Origin: Cellvibrio mixtus subsp. mixtus J3-8
GTDB lineage: Bacteria; Pseudomonadota; Gammaproteobacteria; Pseudomonadales; Cellvibrionaceae
DNA length: 64,000 nucleotides
NCBI RefSeq assembly: GCF_000766945.1
Contig: NZ_KN266207.1
Location: 344,062-408,061 of the forward strand
Direction: 5' to 3'
The translations under genes and the position numbers were made by a program. Of this stretch, positions 60,531 through 64,000 are shown in pieces. The notes below the pieces were generated by a model. It was given only the letters and a program-made list of their open reading frames with translations, ran no database searches and was not told the DNA's origin. How positions within the stretch are numbered: the first letter of the stretch is position 1; every line of letters starts with the position of its first letter.

Positions 60531-61457
60531 ATGCCTATGTCTGCAGCCCCTGATTTCTCCCGCGCTTTACTCGCCCCTCGCCATTGGCCAACCTGGATTG
60601 GTTTTGGTCTCTGGTTTTTAATTGCACAGCTGCCTTATTCCTGGCAGATGGGGATGGCCCGTGCATTAACACCGTTATTGAACCTGAATAAAAAACGTGT
60701 GGTGATGGCGCGCACCAATTTGCAATTATGTTTTCCGGATAAGTCAGAACAAGAGATTGAAGCGCTCTTGCAAAAAAATCTTGAATCCACGGCGATTGCA
60801 GTATTTGAAACCGGTATCGGATTTTTCTGGGCCAAATCCCGGTTGCGTAAATTATTTACTATCTCCGGTGTTGAATATGTAGAGCAGGCAAAAGCAGAAG
60901 GGCAGGGGGCAATGCTGTTAAGTATGCATTTAACCACGCTTGATATTGGTAGTGCTATGCTGGGTATTTATGTTAATTACGATGGTATGTATACGCCGCA
61001 CAAAAATCCGGTTTTTGATTATGTACAGAAAGTACGGCGCGAAGCCTATGCTCCCGGTGGAATTGCATTTGCCCGTGACAATGTTCGTGCCATGGTGACC
61101 CAGTTGCGCAAAGGAAGGATGATTTGGTATGCACCTGACCGCGATATGGGTGAAAAAATTTCGGTGTTTGTTCCTTTCTTTGGCGTGCCAGCTGCTACTG
61201 TCACCGCTACTGCGCAATTTGCGCGCATGGGGCGCGCAAAAATTATTCCCTTCTCTCAATACCGCCTTGAGAATAACAAAGGATATCAAGTAGTCATTCA
61301 TCCTCCTTTTGAAAATTACCCTACAGGTGACGAGCTCGCGGATGCACGTCGCATTAATGAATATTTTGAACAGGAAATTTTGAAAGTGCCCGAGCAATAT
61401 TTGTGGGCCCAGCCGCGCTTTAAAACGCGGCCTGAAGGCGAGCCCAAAATTTATTGA
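60531..61457 (+). CDS. LpxL/HtrB-like lipid A acyltransferase
   Basis: Inner-membrane lauroyl/acyl transferase of the LpxL-LpxM-LpxP family that adds secondary chains to lipid A. The N-terminal PRHWPTWIGFGLWFLIAQLPY is typical of LpxL. The acyltransferase HxxxxD is SMHLTTLD, followed by the YTPHKNPVFDYV, WYAPDRDMG and VFVPFFGVPAATVTATAQFARM segments. About 308 residues. ATG 60531 and 60537 are both possible; neither has a clear ribosome binding site. The convergent neighbour ends one base away. Confidence 0.9.
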   Translation: MPMSAAPDFSRALLAPRHWPTWIGFGLWFLIAQLPYSWQMGMARALTPLLNLNKKRVVMARTNLQLCFPDKSEQEIEALLQKNLESTAIAVFETGIGFFWAKSRLRKLFTISGVEYVEQAKAEGQGAMLLSMHLTTLDIGSAMLGIYVNYDGMYTPHKNPVFDYVQKVRREAYAPGGIAFARDNVRAMVTQLRKGRMIWYAPDRDMGEKISVFVPFFGVPAATVTATAQFARMGRAKIIPFSQYRLENNKGYQVVIHPPFENYPTGDELADARRINEYFEQEILKVPEQYLWAQPRFKTRPEGEPKIY

Positions 61458-61458
61458 T

Positions 61459-62655
61459 TTATTTGTTAACGGGTTTGTCAGAATAATGTACTCGCCCGTT
61501 TTCATCGGTCCAACGATAAATAGTTACCGGTGCCTTTTCTTCTTTTTTTGGTGTTTCATTTGGGGTTGCCACGTCAGGCATTTCTGCCTGCTTGATTTGA
61601 TTCACTTCCTGTACTTGATATTTGGTCGTTCTGTTTACTGGCGCTGCTTCACTGCTAAAGATAATTTCAGTCAGTTGATTTAATTTTGGATTCATCATCA
61701 GTTGCAATTTATTGGGTGAATTTAACTGCTGTTGAAATTCCGGGTCGCTGATAATAGCGATAACCCGCGGATCGTCTTTCAGTGTTTGCACTCGGTTCCA
61801 TGCTGTTATCATTTTTTCGGCAGCGGCTTGCGAGCCGGTATTGCTGTCCACATCGGACTGCGCCATCAAGGCTTGTACACTGGGATTATCGATTAATTCT
61901 TTAAATGCCGGATCGCGCATCAATGCTTGGGTGTCGCCGCTAGACATAATTGATTGAACTTTTTCATCCGCCATTAATTTTTGTAACTGTCCATTATTAG
62001 TAACTTGTTGGACATGAGTAAGCATGGATTGCGGGTCTTGAACAAATGCTTTGGTAACCTGGGTTGTGGTTTTATCATCTAATGCTAAATCCACTGCTGC
62101 TGCAGCGGCGTTGCCGATTAATTTTTTTGCACTTGCCTCAATAAAAGAATCCCGATGTTTTTCCAGGTCTTTTATTCCCGGAACACCGGGTGCCAGGCCA
62201 GTATTTGTAGCAGGTTGAATATCCTGCCCGGTGGGTGTTTTAGTGGCGATAGTGGATGTGCTTGGCTCGGGTGTAATTATCAAACCCAGTGCATATACCA
62301 CGACTAAACCGATAATTGCCCCCATGAATACGCCCACACCGGCGCCGCCAATTTTTGAACCCAGCTCGGTTGCTTTGTTGTCTGGAATTAATTTCGATAA
62401 CAAATTCAGCAATGCTGTGACGAGCAGGCTTACCGTTATAAAAATTGTACAACCTGCGATGAAATAAACCAGAATCCCATCCAGGGGGGTGTTTGCCATC
62501 AACCATTTTGCAAAAGGCCGGCTAAAAAATATTGCGGCAGGATAGGCGACGATAAAGGCGAGAATTCGGGTGATTGCCTCAATAAACCCTTTTTGATAGC
62601 CACGCCAGGTGAAGAACGCTAACAATGCAAAAAAAACAATCGTGCTAATGTGCAT
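61459..62655 (-). CDS. CvpA-family membrane protein with C-terminal DUF4124
   Basis: A 398-residue protein. The first ~130 residues form a CvpA-like domain with four membrane helices (STIVFFALLAFFTWRGYQKGFIEAITRILAFIVAYPAAIFF and on). The middle (about 140-340) is a charged, helical region with repeats of the type LMADEKVQSIM, LMRDPAFKELIDNPSVQALM. The end (IYRWTDENGRVHYSDKP) is a DUF4124 motif, usually found at the N-terminus of periplasmic proteins. CvpA proteins are linked to colicin V export and envelope integrity. The fusion is unusual as far as I know. Confidence 0.85.
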   Translation of the reverse strand: MHISTIVFFALLAFFTWRGYQKGFIEAITRILAFIVAYPAAIFFSRPFAKWLMANTPLDGILVYFIAGCTIFITVSLLVTALLNLLSKLIPDNKATELGSKIGGAGVGVFMGAIIGLVVVYALGLIITPEPSTSTIATKTPTGQDIQPATNTGLAPGVPGIKDLEKHRDSFIEASAKKLIGNAAAAAVDLALDDKTTTQVTKAFVQDPQSMLTHVQQVTNNGQLQKLMADEKVQSIMSSGDTQALMRDPAFKELIDNPSVQALMAQSDVDSNTGSQAAAEKMITAWNRVQTLKDDPRVIAIISDPEFQQQLNSPNKLQLMMNPKLNQLTEIIFSSEAAPVNRTTKYQVQEVNQIKQAEMPDVATPNETPKKEEKAPVTIYRWTDENGRVHYSDKPVNK

Positions 62656-62697
62656 AATAGGTTTCCGTTGTTGAATTTTTCTGGTGATAAATGGGTG

Positions 62698-64000
62698 TTA
62701 CCACTTGAGTCGTAAATGTTGTTTTATCTCGCTGGCAAATTCCGGTTTCACTTCAACCTGTTGCGCATAATTTTCCCATTGGCTAACTACATCCAATACT
62801 TGCTGGATAATCGCTTTAGCCTCTTTCGTGAAATTGCTAATCAGTTTTGCGGTGCTGAGAAAATCTTCCATCATAAAGTTATCGCGCTTGCCATTCATGC
62901 TGAGTTGATGCAAGTTAACCCAGGGGGAGCCGGGTTTGTAGCTATAGGCAATATCAAATGCAGGAGCCAGTTGCCAATCTGTGCGCGGCCCGGGCAACAG
63001 GAACCCAATGTTTTTACTGTGATCATCGTGATTGCGTGCAATGATGTTAAATACCATGCGGCGATAAATTTCCACCGCATCAGCGCGTTTTAAACGCAAT
63101 TGTCGCGCAACACCAAAAAGCTGTTCGTAACTGTAATGGCCGGGTTGTTTGAAATCTGCATGATCCATTGCGCAAAGTGATTGGTAATGTAATTTATGGT
63201 TGCCGATGCGATCAAAGCGCTTCGTTAAAAAGTGCGCACGCGATCCGTCAACCAGCAACTCGCAAGGCGTCATGTTAATCCCTGCATCTTTTGCCATTAG
63301 GTAATAGGCGTATTCCATTCGTCCAAAACCCTGGGGGTCGCCAAAGGTTTCGCGTTGGTTACCGTGTTCAACTACGCCATCAAATTTCAACAAGTATTGT
63401 TCAAAACCCTCCGGCGCATCGACCTGGCCGGAACGGATTTCCGTCCGCGATCCATTAATCGCCACCAATGCTTTTGCGCGTGCGCCACCTGCGGAAGTCC
63501 CTACTTGTAAAATTGCTGTCAGGTCATCGTTGCCGGGTTGGTATAGATTGCTGCTGACACCTGCGCGCTGGTCAAGAACTTGTTGTGCCAATTGGATCAG
63601 TGATTCAAGTTCCAGTTTATCGTTGGCGTTTTTAGCCTGGCGCAATGCCGGCGCATATTCGAGTGCGCCCATACCGCGTTTGCCGCTATAAAGTAATCGT
63701 TCCAATGGGTTAAAGCTTTGTGAATCGCGACCAATACGAGCTAGCCAGGCATTGATAACGGCATTGCCAAAGTCGTCGGGAAGGGTATCCGCAAAACAGG
63801 CTGGCAAACCTTTATAGGTTGCCGGATTAAGGTTTGGGTATTGAAAAATCGATTGGTCATTCAGTCGTGATGGCATATGCAACGGGGAAATTTGCACCCC
63901 GGTTTCCTGCCATTCCGATGTATATTCAAAACTGGCTAATTTGTTTTCCGGCGACCAGGCAAGGGCGCCAACCATTTTGTCCCACAACCAGACTTCCGCG
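62698..64000 (-). CDS. HipA-family serine/threonine kinase toxin, N-terminus cut by the window
   Basis: Type II toxin-antitoxin kinase family; E. coli HipA phosphorylates GltX and causes persistence. The frame continues past the edge: the codons before TTG 63987 read AEVW, and AEVWLWDKMVGALAW fits the HipA N-terminus, so the TTG is not the start. Present are the HipA-N domain, GTSAGGARAKALVAI, the kinase ATP region FLTKRFDR, the catalytic loop NIIARNHDDHSKNIGF and the metal motif AFDIAYS. All look active. The antitoxin hipB, if present, would lie beyond the right edge. Confidence 0.9.
   Translation of the reverse strand, partial: AEVWLWDKMVGALAWSPENKLASFEYTSEWQETGVQISPLHMPSRLNDQSIFQYPNLNPATYKGLPACFADTLPDDFGNAVINAWLARIGRDSQSFNPLERLLYSGKRGMGALEYAPALRQAKNANDKLELESLIQLAQQVLDQRAGVSSNLYQPGNDDLTAILQVGTSAGGARAKALVAINGSRTEIRSGQVDAPEGFEQYLLKFDGVVEHGNQRETFGDPQGFGRMEYAYYLMAKDAGINMTPCELLVDGSRAHFLTKRFDRIGNHKLHYQSLCAMDHADFKQPGHYSYEQLFGVARQLRLKRADAVEIYRRMVFNIIARNHDDHSKNIGFLLPGPRTDWQLAPAFDIAYSYKPGSPWVNLHQLSMNGKRDNFMMEDFLSTAKLISNFTKEAKAIIQQVLDVVSQWENYAQQVEVKPEFASEIKQHLRLKW

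Noticed and set aside
63985-63987. TTG as start of the HipA gene
   Set aside because: The upstream in-frame codons (AEVW) continue the HipA N-terminal strand, so the gene simply runs off the window.

Overview
The window reads as chromosomal DNA of a gammaproteobacterium, most likely a Cellvibrio-like member of the Cellvibrionaceae. That is inference from gene content, not from a marker tree. The evidence is the order thrS-infC-rpmI-rplT-pheS-pheT-ihfA-merR, a FAN1 nuclease/helicase pair of the kind known in Pseudomonas, FabV, an ExeA/GspB pair, and a large carbohydrate-type TonB-dependent receptor followed by SapC and a tryptophan-halogenase-like flavoenzyme. No prophage, insertion sequence or CRISPR array is visible. 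Gene density is high and both ends are cut: a lipoprotein at the left edge and a HipA-family kinase at the right edge.

Layout. 1-6.9 kb: lipoprotein start, VOC-fold protein, metH, a two-helix membrane protein, nfuA behind a candidate IscR box, and a periplasmic solute-binding protein. 7-21.2 kb: an iron island. It has a Fiu-type catecholate receptor with a PiuC/YbiX hydroxylase, a FepA/Cir-type receptor (both receptors behind Fur-like boxes), a chimeric remnant of a PepSY/flavin reductase, a MacA-MacB-NodT tripartite efflux operon, and an intact PepSY-flavodoxin-reductase. Together they suggest capture of ferric siderophore, reduction of the iron, and export of the ligand. 21.3-22.3 kb: LpxR-like lipid A deacylase. 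22.3-30.3 kb: the translation cluster. thrS is preceded by two hairpins that mimic the tRNA-Thr anticodon arm, infC starts on AUC, a small secreted protein sits between rplT and pheS, and an inverted-repeat element splits pheS from pheT. 30.4-32.2 kb: tRNA-Pro(GGG), an AT-rich gap and a lone TauD-like oxygenase.

32.2-41.7 kb, minus strand: a DinG/XPD-type helicase and FAN1 nuclease, a stand-alone EF-G of the second type, and one-chain glycine dehydrogenase gcvP. 41.9-47.1 kb: exeA/gspB, bacterioferritin and its ferredoxin, a 2-Cys peroxiredoxin and ung. 47.1-53.8 kb: the accessory cassette of most interest. A LacI-type palindrome precedes a 1048-residue TonB receptor, then come SapC, a flavin-dependent halogenase homologue and a DUF6445-like protein that carries an HxD...H...R iron-oxygenase pattern. 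53.9-64 kb: aldo/keto reductase, MAPEG protein, fabV, a 5'-deoxyribonucleotidase, a short second-type signal peptidase, a YihG-like acyltransferase, DUF2789, a DUF481 outer-membrane protein, an LpxL-like acyltransferase, a CvpA-DUF4124 fusion and the HipA kinase.

Themes that recur are iron (three receptors or stores with Fur-like boxes, Fe-S carrier, bacterioferritin), envelope remodelling (LpxR, LpxL, YihG, LepB) and autoregulated translation genes. Small GC-rich hairpins with a GGGCGC core occur at three places and look like a local REP-type family.
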